Of a stretch of 64,000 nucleotides of DNA, positions 1 to 8,330 are shown one piece after another. The DNA lies in assembly GCA_017446055.1 (NCBI GenBank), contig JAFSRQ010000096.1, forward strand, positions 62,001 to 126,000. The letters are read 5' to 3'. The DNA comes from Synergistaceae bacterium. Its GTDB lineage: Bacteria; Synergistota; Synergistia; Synergistales; Aminobacteriaceae. Every line of letters starts with the position of its first letter. Position 1 is the first letter of the stretch. Under the pieces are notes generated by a model, which made no database searches, was not told the DNA's origin, and saw only the letters and a list, made by a program, of their open reading frames with translations. The position numbers and the translations under genes were made by a program.

Positions 1-3000
1 GGCGTTGCAGTCATTCCTCAGACCCGAATCCTTGTCCGCGTCATCACGGTATCTCTCCACAACCCACGCAAGCGCGCTCCTCCCGTTCACCCGGTACTCC
101 CACGCCGACTCAGGAATCCCAAGCACCGCAAGCCCCTCGCTGTACTGAATCCCAACAGGCCGCCCGCCCTTCTTGTCCGTCAGAATCTTCATCCTCTTCA
201 CGCGCAGGTCAGACACATATCCCTCAAGCTCAACAGGCCACATCTCCGCAGTCTCATACCCCACGTGAAGATCCCCAAGCTCACGCCCGGCCTTCACGAA
301 CTCCCGGAACGCCCCCGCATCCCTCACCATAGGGACACGCGCAAGAACCTTCTTTGTGTCGTTCCCGAAACGCAAAGCATACTCACGCGACGAAAGCACT
401 CCGTAGACGTAGCAGAACACATCCTCCTTCGTTACACTGTCATCACTGAACTCACGCCGGAACGTCTCAAGGAAGCCGTCGCTTATTGCGTCCCTGCGCT
501 GGCCGTCCTCATACCACCACAGCGGGAAGCATTGACATGTTTCTAGCAGATGCTGGTCTGGTAAGCAGTCAGTCATTAGCACAGAAAACTTCTTGATTGC
601 TCCCAATCCCTGAACACATATCAGTCTGTTCTTGACACTAAGCGCAGGGAAAATGTGAGACATTTGGTGAACCCTCTGATTCGTCTCACGGCTGAAGTGC
701 ATACACTCTTTCACATATGGACGGTAAAGCCCAACCCTCACGCTGTCTTCCGTCAAGGCTTCAGGCTTCAGTCTCGTGATGTTCCTGCAAAGCTCCTCAC
801 GCGAAAAGTTGTAGCACCATGCATCCTGTCCTGTCTTCACTCCCATCGAATACCTGTCAGCAAACATCGCCAGCCTCTCATTCTTCTTGTCGCCCAGTGC
901 CATGAACGTGTAGTAGTCATTGCTCCTCTGGTTCACCCAGTCCCCCCAAAGGTTGCAGGTGAAACACCTCATCTTCCCGGCCTCAAGCATCCTTCCGAAA
1001 TCCCCGCAGGCCTCAAGCTCCCTCAGCTTCTCCTCACGCGTCATCCCGTCAGCACTCTCATAGTAGTACCCGCAGAATGGCTGCCTGAACCTCCGCTCGT
1101 CCTTCACGAAGAGAGTTATCGCTATCGGACACTGGCTTCCCTCGCCGAAAACTTTTCCCCCTTCCTTGCGCCAGTTGCCGCCCCTCTGGTTGCCTCTCAG
1201 GTTGAAGATGTAGACGCACGAGAACTCCCCGGCTATGCATTTCCTCATTCCGTCCGCGCTGTTGCTGTCGATGAAGGAAGCGTTTGTTACGTAGCATATT
1301 ATGCCCTTGTCGCCCATCCTGTCAGATGCCCAGCGTATAGCCCGTATGTAGCTGTCATAGAGCGAGCCTTTGTGATTGGCCTTGCTATTCTTAACATATG
1401 TGTCCTTGATTTTGCCGTCAACAGCCTCGTAGTCCTTATTCTTTCCGCCGACGCTGTAGGGAGGGTTGCCGATTATCACGGTGATTTCTGTGGTCTCTTC
1501 CTCGTAGGCTCTCTTTCCGTTCTCGTAGAAGAGGGGCTTCTTGTCCTTGTCCGCGAGGGTGAATGTTGCCTCAGTGTTGAGCCTGAAAGTGTCGGCCATG
1601 ACCATGCCGGGGAAGGGGATGTAAGTTATTCCGCCGTTGACCTGGTTGAACGCGGCCTCGATGTTTACGGCTGAGATGTAGTACGCGAGGAGCAGCATTT
1701 CGTTGGCGTGTATCTCGCGCTGGTACTTTATGCCGAGCCTTGACGGTGGGATTATGCCGGAGTCTATGAGCCTTGCGGTGAATGTGCCTGTTCCGCTGAA
1801 GGGGTCGAGGATGTGAACGTTGTCCGCGCTGAGTCCTTCCGTGATTCCGAGATGATGACGGAGAGCCCAGTCCGCGCTGTTGATGATGAAGTCAACGATT
1901 TCTTCGGGAGTGTAGACGATGCCGAGGCTGTCTGCTGTTTCGGGGAAAGCCTGCCTGAAGAAGTTGTTGTAGATGTCGCGGAGGAGACGCTGTTTTTCCG
2001 CGCCTGTCTTTGCGTTTGCGGAGGCTGTGCGGACTCTTTCGTTGAAGCTGTCGAGTCCTTTGGGGTCGAGGTTCACGCCGCTGGACTCGATGACTGCCCT
2101 GACTCTCTGCATGGATTTCGATACCGGGTTGTTGTCGGAGAAGCCGGAGAATAGAGCGTCGAATATCTCCTTGCTTGTGATGTGCTGTGCGAGCATCTTT
2201 ACAGCGTCGCCGTGAGTAACGGAGGGGTTGATTTCGTGCTTGAGTTCGTTTGTGAAGCGGTCAAATTCCTCCTTGATGCCTTCGAGTGATGAGGCTGACT
2301 CGATTCTCTCTGAGATTTCGCGGAAAGCCGAGACCATATCGCCCGCCCATTTCGACCAGTATTCGCGGTCTCCGCACTTCCTGACCATGCGTATGTATAT
2401 CTCCTGCCTGTATGAGCGTGAGACATCATCAGTGAACCACGAGCCTTTTCCGCCGCCGCCGGTAACGCGGACTTTCATTCTGAGGTCGAGGGAGTTGACC
2501 GCCGCGCTGAATCTCTCATCGTGTGAGCGGAGAGCCTGCAACACGTTCCAGACGGTCTTGTAGCTTTCGTTGTTGTCGAGTGCGTGCTCTGGTGTCTCGT
2601 TTGGCTGGACGACTACGGGGAGGATGACGTAGCCGTATTTCTTGCCGTCATATTTGCGCATGACTCTTCCTACTGACTGTACGATGTCGATCTGGGAGCT
2701 TCTGGGGCTGAGGAAGATTACAGCGTCGAGTGCGGGAACGTCTACCCCTTCGCTGAGGCATCTTGCGTTCGAGAGTATCCTGCATTCGCCGGGGGGAATG
2801 TCTGAGGCCAGCCGCTGGATTTCGCGGGAACGTCTTGCGGCTGACATAGTGCCGTCGATGTGTGAGACTGTGCAGGCTATGGGGGAGTCGCTGGTTATGA
2901 CGCTGTGGAAGTCGCGCATGAATCGTTTTGAGTCGTCAATCTTGTTGGAGAATGCTACGGCTCTGGACATGGGCATTGTGTCTCCCTCTATGAAGTCGAA

Positions 3001-4341
3001 ATCAACGGGGCTGATGTCTTTTGCGAGGGCTTTGTACGCTCCCTGAATTTTTGCGGCGAGGTCTGGTGTGTCTGGGCTGCCGCGCTCAACCATGAAGATT
3101 ATGACCTTGTAGTCAGACAGGAGATTATCGTTGACGGCTTTCGAGAATGCGAGCCTGTGGAACTCCGGGCCGTAAACGCTTTCGTCCTCCATGTCATAGA
3201 GTGTTGCGTTGCTGTCGTCAGCTTTCTTGAGGATTGCGGCTTTGCGTTCGGGTGTGTCTCCGAAGATTCGGGGGGTTGCGGTCATGTAGAGTCGTTTTCG
3301 TGCGCGTATGAACGAGTCTTTATGCACAGCCCGGAATGATGAGTCCTTCTTGGCTTCTGGTGTAACGCCTGCTGTCCTGTGTGCTTCATCGCAGATAACG
3401 AGGCTGAAATCCGGGAGTCCGAGTCCCTGCGCGTCATTGAGGACTCCTAATGATTGGTACGTGGAGAATATGACGGTCATTGAGGAGTCGCGGTGCGTGT
3501 TAGTCTGCCATGAGGTGAGGAGGTCTTGCGCGTTTGTTGACGGAGTCAGCGCGAGCTCTGCGGGTATCATGTCCTCATCGGTTGACTTCCTGCCGACTGT
3601 TGAGTCCGAGCATACGGCGAATGACAGCAGGGGTATGTTCTCGCTGTGGTCGTTGTGCCATGCTATGAGGCTCTGGTTGACGAGTGAGATTGACGGGACG
3701 ACTACGAGGACGAGTCCGCCGACTCCCGCGCAACGTTCTGCGATTTTGAGGGATGTGAAAGTTTTGCCCGTTCCGCAGGCCATGATGAGCTTGCCCCTGT
3801 CGTGAGACTCAAAGCCTCTCAGAACGTCATCAACGGCTGTAATTTGGTGGGGCAGTAACTCCTTGCGTTTGTAGCGGACGTTTCCGGGATTGTCGAAGCT
3901 GAAAGCTGACCACTCGATGGAGGACTCTTCCAGATTCTGGAGCGTGAGAATCCTGACGGGGGGAGTCTGATCCTTGAGGGCGTTGCGGGCGTTGTCGCTG
4001 AAATTGTCTGTGAGGGCAAAGAGAATCCGGGCAGAATAGATGCTCTTGCTGCTGAGTGCGAGGAATGAGTCGATTTCGGACTTTGGGATTGCGGAGTCGT
4101 CCTGCCTGAACTTGCATTGAACCGCGCAGAATGACTCGGAGTCCCGGAGTCTGGCTACAATGTCGATGCCTGTATCGGGTTTTCCCTCGTTGCCGGGCCA
4201 GTCGTGCCAGTGCCATATGTCGGTGAACTGTGCTTGCTGGACTCGGTCATGACGGAGGAAGTACGCGCATAGCTTCTCGAACAGGCGGCCTTTGTCCGGG
4301 CTGTCGCTGATGGACTGAATGATTGTGTCTAGTGCGGACAT
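1..4341 (-). CDS. Type ISP-like restriction-modification enzyme (nuclease-helicase-methyltransferase), partial
   Basis: One open minus-strand frame of 1447 codons starts at ATG 4341 behind an AAGGGA-type ribosome binding site and runs off the left edge. In order it shows an Mrr-like PD-(D/E)xK nuclease (Asp60, Gln75-x-Lys77), a superfamily 2 helicase with Walker A CGTGKT near residue 190 and DEAH near 318, a coupling region, an N6-adenine methyltransferase with DPFSGTGTF near 845 and NPPY near 957, then the start of a specificity region. This order matches single-chain type ISP enzymes such as LlaGI and LlaBIII, which are about 1570 residues long, so roughly 120 residues probably lie outside. 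Such enzymes methylate one strand of an asymmetric site and translocate before cutting. No internal stop was met on reading the frame, so it appears intact within the window. Confidence 0.9.
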   Translation of the reverse strand, partial: MSALDTIIQSISDSPDKGRLFEKLCAYFLRHDRVQQAQFTDIWHWHDWPGNEGKPDTGIDIVARLRDSESFCAVQCKFRQDDSAIPKSEIDSFLALSSKSIYSARILFALTDNFSDNARNALKDQTPPVRILTLQNLEESSIEWSAFSFDNPGNVRYKRKELLPHQITAVDDVLRGFESHDRGKLIMACGTGKTFTSLKIAERCAGVGGLVLVVVPSISLVNQSLIAWHNDHSENIPLLSFAVCSDSTVGRKSTDEDMIPAELALTPSTNAQDLLTSWQTNTHRDSSMTVIFSTYQSLGVLNDAQGLGLPDFSLVICDEAHRTAGVTPEAKKDSSFRAVHKDSFIRARKRLYMTATPRIFGDTPERKAAILKKADDSNATLYDMEDESVYGPEFHRLAFSKAVNDNLLSDYKVIIFMVERGSPDTPDLAAKIQGAYKALAKDISPVDFDFIEGDTMPMSRAVAFSNKIDDSKRFMRDFHSVITSDSPIACTVSHIDGTMSAARRSREIQRLASDIPPGECRILSNARCLSEGVDVPALDAVIFLSPRSSQIDIVQSVGRVMRKYDGKKYGYVILPVVVQPNETPEHALDNNESYKTVWNVLQALRSHDERFSAAVNSLDLRMKVRVTGGGGKGSWFTDDVSRSYRQEIYIRMVRKCGDREYWSKWAGDMVSAFREISERIESASSLEGIKEEFDRFTNELKHEINPSVTHGDAVKMLAQHITSKEIFDALFSGFSDNNPVSKSMQRVRAVIESSGVNLDPKGLDSFNERVRTASANAKTGAEKQRLLRDIYNNFFRQAFPETADSLGIVYTPEEIVDFIINSADWALRHHLGITEGLSADNVHILDPFSGTGTFTARLIDSGIIPPSRLGIKYQREIHANEMLLLAYYISAVNIEAAFNQVNGGITYIPFPGMVMADTFRLNTEATFTLADKDKKPLFYENGKRAYEEETTEITVIIGNPPYSVGGKNKDYEAVDGKIKDTYVKNSKANHKGSLYDSYIRAIRWASDRMGDKGIICYVTNASFIDSNSADGMRKCIAGEFSCVYIFNLRGNQRGGNWRKEGGKVFGEGSQCPIAITLFVKDERRFRQPFCGYYYESADGMTREEKLRELEACGDFGRMLEAGKMRCFTCNLWGDWVNQRSNDYYTFMALGDKKNERLAMFADRYSMGVKTGQDAWCYNFSREELCRNITRLKPEALTEDSVRVGLYRPYVKECMHFSRETNQRVHQMSHIFPALSVKNRLICVQGLGAIKKFSVLMTDCLPDQHLLETCQCFPLWWYEDGQRRDAISDGFLETFRREFSDDSVTKEDVFCYVYGVLSSREYALRFGNDTKKVLARVPMVRDAGAFREFVKAGRELGDLHVGYETAEMWPVELEGYVSDLRVKRMKILTDKKGGRPVGIQYSEGLAVLGIPESAWEYRVNGRSALAWVVERYRDDADKDSGLRNDCNA

Positions 4342-4408
4342 GGTGAGATTTTCCCTTCTGTGCTGGATGTGTATAATGATAGCAAATCACATGAAGGAGG
4401 GTTAATTT

Positions 4409-4555
4409 ATGGAGGAATACGAAGACATGAGCCGTGAAGATGTCGCGGGGCTGTCAGATTATTTTCTGGAGAAATACAGGCAGGCATATATCGCGCTAGC
4501 CAACGCTGAGAGCATAGAGGACGGGAGGAAATATTTTGACGGGACTCAGGCTTAA
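4409..4555 (+). CDS. Putative 48-residue antitoxin of a Doc-type toxin
   Basis: A short ORF begins at ATG 4409 after a strong GAAGGAGG site and ends at TAA 4555, overlapping the next gene by 20 bases. The product is acidic and probably helical (it starts MEEYEDMSREDV). I recognise no Phd or AbrB family motif. The position directly before and overlapping a Doc toxin gene is where antitoxins normally lie, so the antitoxin role is an inference from context. It is shorter than a typical Phd protein of about 70 residues. Confidence 0.55.
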   Translation: MEEYEDMSREDVAGLSDYFLEKYRQAYIALANAESIEDGRKYFDGTQA

Positions 4556-4928
4556 CACGGAACACGTAATCATGATGCACTCCGAAATCGTGAGGGCTTC
4601 GGGAGGCGGCAACGGCATAAGGGACATGGGGCTTCTTGAGTCGGCGGTCAATGCTCCGTTTCAGTCATTCGGCGGCTGTGATGTTTACCCGGATATTTAC
4701 CGTAAGGCGGCGTGTTTGGGCTACAATCTTGCGCGCAACCATGCTTTTATTGACGGCAACAAGAGAATCGCGGCATTGTCGGTTTTCGTTTTTCTCAGGG
4801 CTAACGGCGTTAATCTAAGCTGTACGGAATGGGAGCTGTTCACGCTGTTCTATGGTCTGGCGGCCTCCGAAGTAACGTTTGACGACCTCGTGAGCTGGCT
4901 AAAGAGCCACGACTCCCCCCGCGACTGA
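4536..4928 (+). CDS. doc: Death-on-curing (Doc/Fic) family toxin
   Basis: This 130-residue protein carries the complete Fic core HAFIDGNKR near residues 69-77, followed by the hydrophobic helix typical of Doc proteins. Doc enzymes transfer phosphate, and Fic enzymes AMP, to target proteins; phage P1 Doc phosphorylates EF-Tu. The chosen start is TTG 4536 inside the preceding small ORF, and the overlap suggests translational coupling. The length fits Doc toxins of about 125 residues. The GNKR form is closer to classical Fic than to P1 Doc (ANKR), so the chemistry could be either. It lies next to a restriction-modification gene and a dead methylase gene, consistent with a defence region. Confidence 0.85.
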   Translation: MTGLRLNTEHVIMMHSEIVRASGGGNGIRDMGLLESAVNAPFQSFGGCDVYPDIYRKAACLGYNLARNHAFIDGNKRIAALSVFVFLRANGVNLSCTEWELFTLFYGLAASEVTFDDLVSWLKSHDSPRD

Positions 4929-4949
4929 CTCACAAGGGTACATGATTTC

Positions 4950-5484
4950 CTGCTCGTTTTACCGCCTTTATATCTCACCGCTGACATTTCAAGCTGATGC
5001 CTTCAGTCCTGCATCCTGCTCGTGTACGTTATGCGCACATCACGGTCGGCAGTCAGTACTACGCTGAATGTTTGAAGACCTGTAGCATTTTGTTCCTGAA
5101 ATGACCAGCCGCTGGGGGCATCTAAGCTATTCTCACAACAGATACCGCCTCAGTCATCTCCTAAGACAGCCATGTATGTTTTTGTGGTCTTGCTCAAGAA
5201 TTTTTCTTTATCTATTCCTCTGAAATTCTTTATAGCTACTTCCTGCTAATCTAAGAATATTTCTCTGTCAGGCTCGACTAGTTCTTCTCCTTCTTGTTGA
5301 ATAAACTGCTATACATAACTAAGACTCCCAATCAAGAAACCTCCTGAAGCACAAGCGGGGTCTATTATCTTATCCTTACGATCTGTATCAACCAAAGAGA
5401 CAATAAGCCTTATCTTTTTGTTACGTCCGCGCACAAATTTTCCGCAAACCTTTTCTCATTGTACTTGTCGTATAATTCTTCCAT
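4950..5484 (-). pseudogene. Remnant of type I methyltransferase gene (hsdM-like)
   Basis: Reading the minus strand through stops and frame changes gives clear HsdM pieces: MEELYDKYNEKRF from 5484, the SAM-binding motif IDPACASGGFLIGSL around 5380-5325, and GIDKEKFLSKTTKTYMAVLG around 5230-5165, followed by GGICCENSL. Intact HsdM proteins carry DPACGSGGFL and an equivalent KxxKxYMAxxGDG segment. Several in-frame stops, at least one frame change and loss of the NPPF region show the gene is dead. Base composition is more AT-rich than the flanking genes, suggesting separate acquisition. Apart from this remnant I see nothing else in the gap between 4929 and 5516. Confidence 0.75.
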
Positions 5485-5516
5485 TCCCAGCAGATTAATA
5501 CAAAGGAGGAATATCC

Positions 5517-6662
5517 ATGTATCAGATACTCATCAAGGGCGCAACACTCATAGACCCCGCCAGCAATCTCCACGCCCCCCTCGACCTCGCAATCTCAGAC
5601 GGCAAAATCTCAGCGGTCGCACCCATAATCGACTCCCCGGCCGTGAACGAAATCGACGCATCCGGCTGCATCATCACACCCGGCCTCATCGACCATCACG
5701 CACACGTCTGGCCTCTCGCAAAAATCGGAATCCCCGCCGAGTCTGTGTGCTTCTCGTCAGGAGTCACCACAGTCGTCGACGCTGGAAGCACGGGCGCAAA
5801 GACATTCCGTCAGCACAAAGACTTCATCAGCAAGTCCAAGCTCACAGTGAAAGCCTACATCAACGTATGCTCAACCGGCCTCGACTCACTCCCGGCAAAA
5901 ATGGAGGACGTTGACCCGGCTCACTATGACGAGGGAGCAATACGCGAGCTTTTCGAGGAGGAAGGCGGTAACCTCTTGGGACTCAAGCTCCGCACCAGCA
6001 AGGAAATTGTCGGGGACTTGGGATATGAGCCATTGCGCCAAACTGTGAGGCTAGCGGACAAGCTCGGACTCTCCGTCATGGTTCACTGCACTAATCCTCC
6101 CGCCGAAATGTCAGAGCTTCTCTCATGCCTCAGGCCCGGCGACGTAATCACACACATGTACATGAACAAGGGAAGCACAATCCTTGACGGTATCGGCCAT
6201 GTCAGCAAGTCAGCACTTGAGGCAAGACTGCGCGGGGTGATCTTCGAGGCTTCAGACGCACGGGCGCATTTCGGGTTCAGCGTTGCGGAGCGGGCAATAC
6301 GCGAGGGATTCTTCCCCGATATTCTCGCGACAGACATAACGAAACTCAGCGTGTACCTCCGTCCTACAGCCTTCAGCATGGCCAGCCAGCTCGCGAAATA
6401 TACCATGCTCGGAATCCCGGAGGATGAACTCTTCCGCCTCTGCACCATCAATCCCGCGAGGCACATGAAGATTGACGCGGGGACTCTCAGCGTTGGGAGC
6501 GTTGCTGACGTTGCGGTGTTCAGGAAGGAGGAGTTTGCGGTTCAGTTCGGGGACAGGCCGTATAGTGATGAGACCGGGAGTCTGCGTTACGGTGAGTATG
6601 TCTACAGGCCGTTGATGACCATCAAGAACGGAGAAGTTGTGTACAGGGATATAGCCTTCTGA
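5517..6662 (+). CDS. Amidohydrolase/deacetylase family metallohydrolase (EF_0837/Atu3266-like)
   Basis: This 381-residue protein of the dihydroorotase-like amidohydrolase superfamily starts at ATG 5517 behind AAAGGAGG. Visible metal ligands are the HHAHVW motif at residues 60-65, VHC near 192, a later His in DVITHMYM and an Asp in ILATDITKL. A Lys in LLGLKLR, near residue 155, sits where carboxylated lysine is found in the family. The ending matches the usual beta-sandwich closure with a GSVADVAVF segment. Characterised relatives hydrolyse N-acyl or acetyl-carboxylate substrates; the exact substrate cannot be read here. It converges with an RraA-like gene. Confidence 0.85.
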   Translation: MYQILIKGATLIDPASNLHAPLDLAISDGKISAVAPIIDSPAVNEIDASGCIITPGLIDHHAHVWPLAKIGIPAESVCFSSGVTTVVDAGSTGAKTFRQHKDFISKSKLTVKAYINVCSTGLDSLPAKMEDVDPAHYDEGAIRELFEEEGGNLLGLKLRTSKEIVGDLGYEPLRQTVRLADKLGLSVMVHCTNPPAEMSELLSCLRPGDVITHMYMNKGSTILDGIGHVSKSALEARLRGVIFEASDARAHFGFSVAERAIREGFFPDILATDITKLSVYLRPTAFSMASQLAKYTMLGIPEDELFRLCTINPARHMKIDAGTLSVGSVADVAVFRKEEFAVQFGDRPYSDETGSLRYGEYVYRPLMTIKNGEVVYRDIAF

Positions 6663-6726
6663 CGGGAAAAAGAAAACGGCAAGCCGCGGTAACTTCCACA
6701 GCCTGCCGCAATCGCTTCACAGAGTC

Positions 6727-7428
6727 TTAAGCGTCGTAAACCTCATCGAGAATCTCAAACTCTTTCGCCTCCAACGACTTGAACACCCAGTCGCGGTTGA
6801 TTGTGCCTGCGCGTGTCTTTTCGAGCTTGCCCTCGTCTGCGGCCTGGAATTTCTTTGCGTCTTCGAGGACTCTTGCGCCGTCCTTGCGCGGGATGACGAT
6901 AACGCCGTCAGGGTCAGCAAGAATTATGTCGCCGGGGTTGACGCTGATACCACCGCATGAGATTGGCACGTTGATTTCGCCGGGACCTTCCTTGTAGGGG
7001 CCGCCGGGAGTCGTTCCTGTGCAGTAGACCGGGAAGTCCCACTTGCCGATCTCGTCAATGTCGCGGATTGGGCCGTCAAGGATTATTCCTGCAATTTTCT
7101 TCTGGAGGTACAGGTACGCCATCATCACTTCTCCCATAAGGGCGCGGGTTGGGTCTTCCTCATTCGACACTACGAGAACATCGCCCTCGTGGCAGTAGTT
7201 CAGTGCGGCATGAAGCGCGAGGTTGTCGCCAGCCCTGCACTTGACCGTGAACGCCGGGCCCGCCATCATCTGTGCCTTGGGGCTGCTCACGAGGTGTATG
7301 CGGGGATTCATGGCACAGCTTCTTCCCATAACGTCAGCAGTATTTGACGCGGGGATATTCTTGAACGCTTCGACTATTGCCGGGTCTGGGAGATTGCGCT
7401 TGAGGTATATTCTCTTTCCGACTGACAT
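6727..7428 (-). CDS. RraA-like / 4-hydroxy-4-methyl-2-oxoglutarate aldolase family protein
   Basis: A 233-residue protein starting at ATG 7428 with AAAGGAG upstream. It shows the RraA/HMG-aldolase fold signatures GEVMMAYL, GIILDGPIRDIDE and ADPDGVIVIP. In true aldolases the Asp of the DGxxRD segment binds the divalent metal and the Arg binds substrate; both are present, which favours an enzyme (aldolase or oxaloacetate decarboxylase) over the RNase E inhibitor RraA. The neighbouring amidohydrolase converges with it, so a shared catabolic pathway is possible but unproven. Confidence 0.8.
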   Translation of the reverse strand: MSVGKRIYLKRNLPDPAIVEAFKNIPASNTADVMGRSCAMNPRIHLVSSPKAQMMAGPAFTVKCRAGDNLALHAALNYCHEGDVLVVSNEEDPTRALMGEVMMAYLYLQKKIAGIILDGPIRDIDEIGKWDFPVYCTGTTPGGPYKEGPGEINVPISCGGISVNPGDIILADPDGVIVIPRKDGARVLEDAKKFQAADEGKLEKTRAGTINRDWVFKSLEAKEFEILDEVYDA

Positions 7429-7639
7429 AATATTTCTCTCCTTTGTGCTTGATTGTTTTGTGGATGAATGAATATTACCGCAGACACCTCACTAACACAA
7501 ACAGTTATAGTTTTCCTTTGCGACAAAACATTTTTGTTACTGGAGTACGAGGCAGGCCGTGTGAAAATCATTCGCGTGATTGTGCTGTGCTATACTCACT
7601 CTAATTTTCACCAGCAATTTATCACAGGAGGAATCATTC

Positions 7640-8329
7640 ATGTTAGGTTACGGATTAGACCCTACAATGATAGTCATTATTCCCGCGCTGCTACTCTCAA
7701 TGTGGGCGCAGCACCGTGTACAGTCAACCTTCAGCGAGTACAGCAGGATCCCGGCAAGGGGAGGAGTTACCGCCGACTCTGTCGCAAGAATGCTCCTCAC
7801 TCTTTACGGTATGGCGAACATGCCCATCAACCACGTAGCAGGAAACCTCACCGACCATTACGATCCCACAAAGAAGACCCTCAACCTTTCCGATGGCGTT
7901 TACGGAAGCAGCAGCATAGCCTCAATCGGAGTCGCCGCCCATGAAGTAGGCCATGCTATTCAGCACCACGAGTCTTATTCCCCGCTCATATTCCGCAATG
8001 CTATCGTCCCGGCCGTCAATATCTGCTCGACTGCCTCAATGCCCCTGTTCATTCTGGGACTCGTCGTCGGCAACTTCATGCTCGTGAATATTGGCATCAT
8101 GCTTTTCACGGGAGCTTTGGTGTTCCATCTTGTTGCCCTTCCTGTTGAGATTAACGCAAGCTCGCGGGCTCTGAAACTCTTGGAGCAGACACGCACCTTG
8201 TCGCCCGATGAATTGTCCGGGGCGAAGAAGGTTCTCACGGCGGCGGCTTGGACATATATAGCGGCGGCGTTGATGTCCCTGTTACAGCTAGTGAGGCTCA
8301 TACTCATAAGCAGGTCTCGGAGGCGTTAA
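7640..8329 (+). CDS. Membrane zinc metallopeptidase, YugP family
   Basis: The start is ATG 7640, preceded by CAGGAGG; an upstream in-frame ATG at 7580 lacks a site and lies in AT-rich leader. The 229-residue product has an N-terminal membrane segment, the zinc-binding HEVGH motif near residues 99-103, and three more hydrophobic segments, matching the neutral zinc metallopeptidase family PF04298. The catalytic Glu is in HEVGH. Substrates of the family are poorly known. The stop is followed one base later by rsmB, so this is the first gene of a seven-gene operon ending near 14713. Confidence 0.88.
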   Translation: MLGYGLDPTMIVIIPALLLSMWAQHRVQSTFSEYSRIPARGGVTADSVARMLLTLYGMANMPINHVAGNLTDHYDPTKKTLNLSDGVYGSSSIASIGVAAHEVGHAIQHHESYSPLIFRNAIVPAVNICSTASMPLFILGLVVGNFMLVNIGIMLFTGALVFHLVALPVEINASSRALKLLEQTRTLSPDELSGAKKVLTAAAWTYIAAALMSLLQLVRLILISRSRRR

Positions 8330-8330
8330 C

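Noticed and set aside
265-3805. Several plus-strand ORFs of 60-339 codons
   Set aside because: They lie opposite the single large restriction-modification-helicase frame on the minus strand, which carries nuclease, helicase and methylase motifs; the plus-strand products have no recognisable domain.
7468-7944. 158-codon plus-strand ORF
   Set aside because: It overlaps the metallopeptidase gene in another frame, and the real start at 7640 has a strong ribosome binding site and the HEVGH zinc motif.
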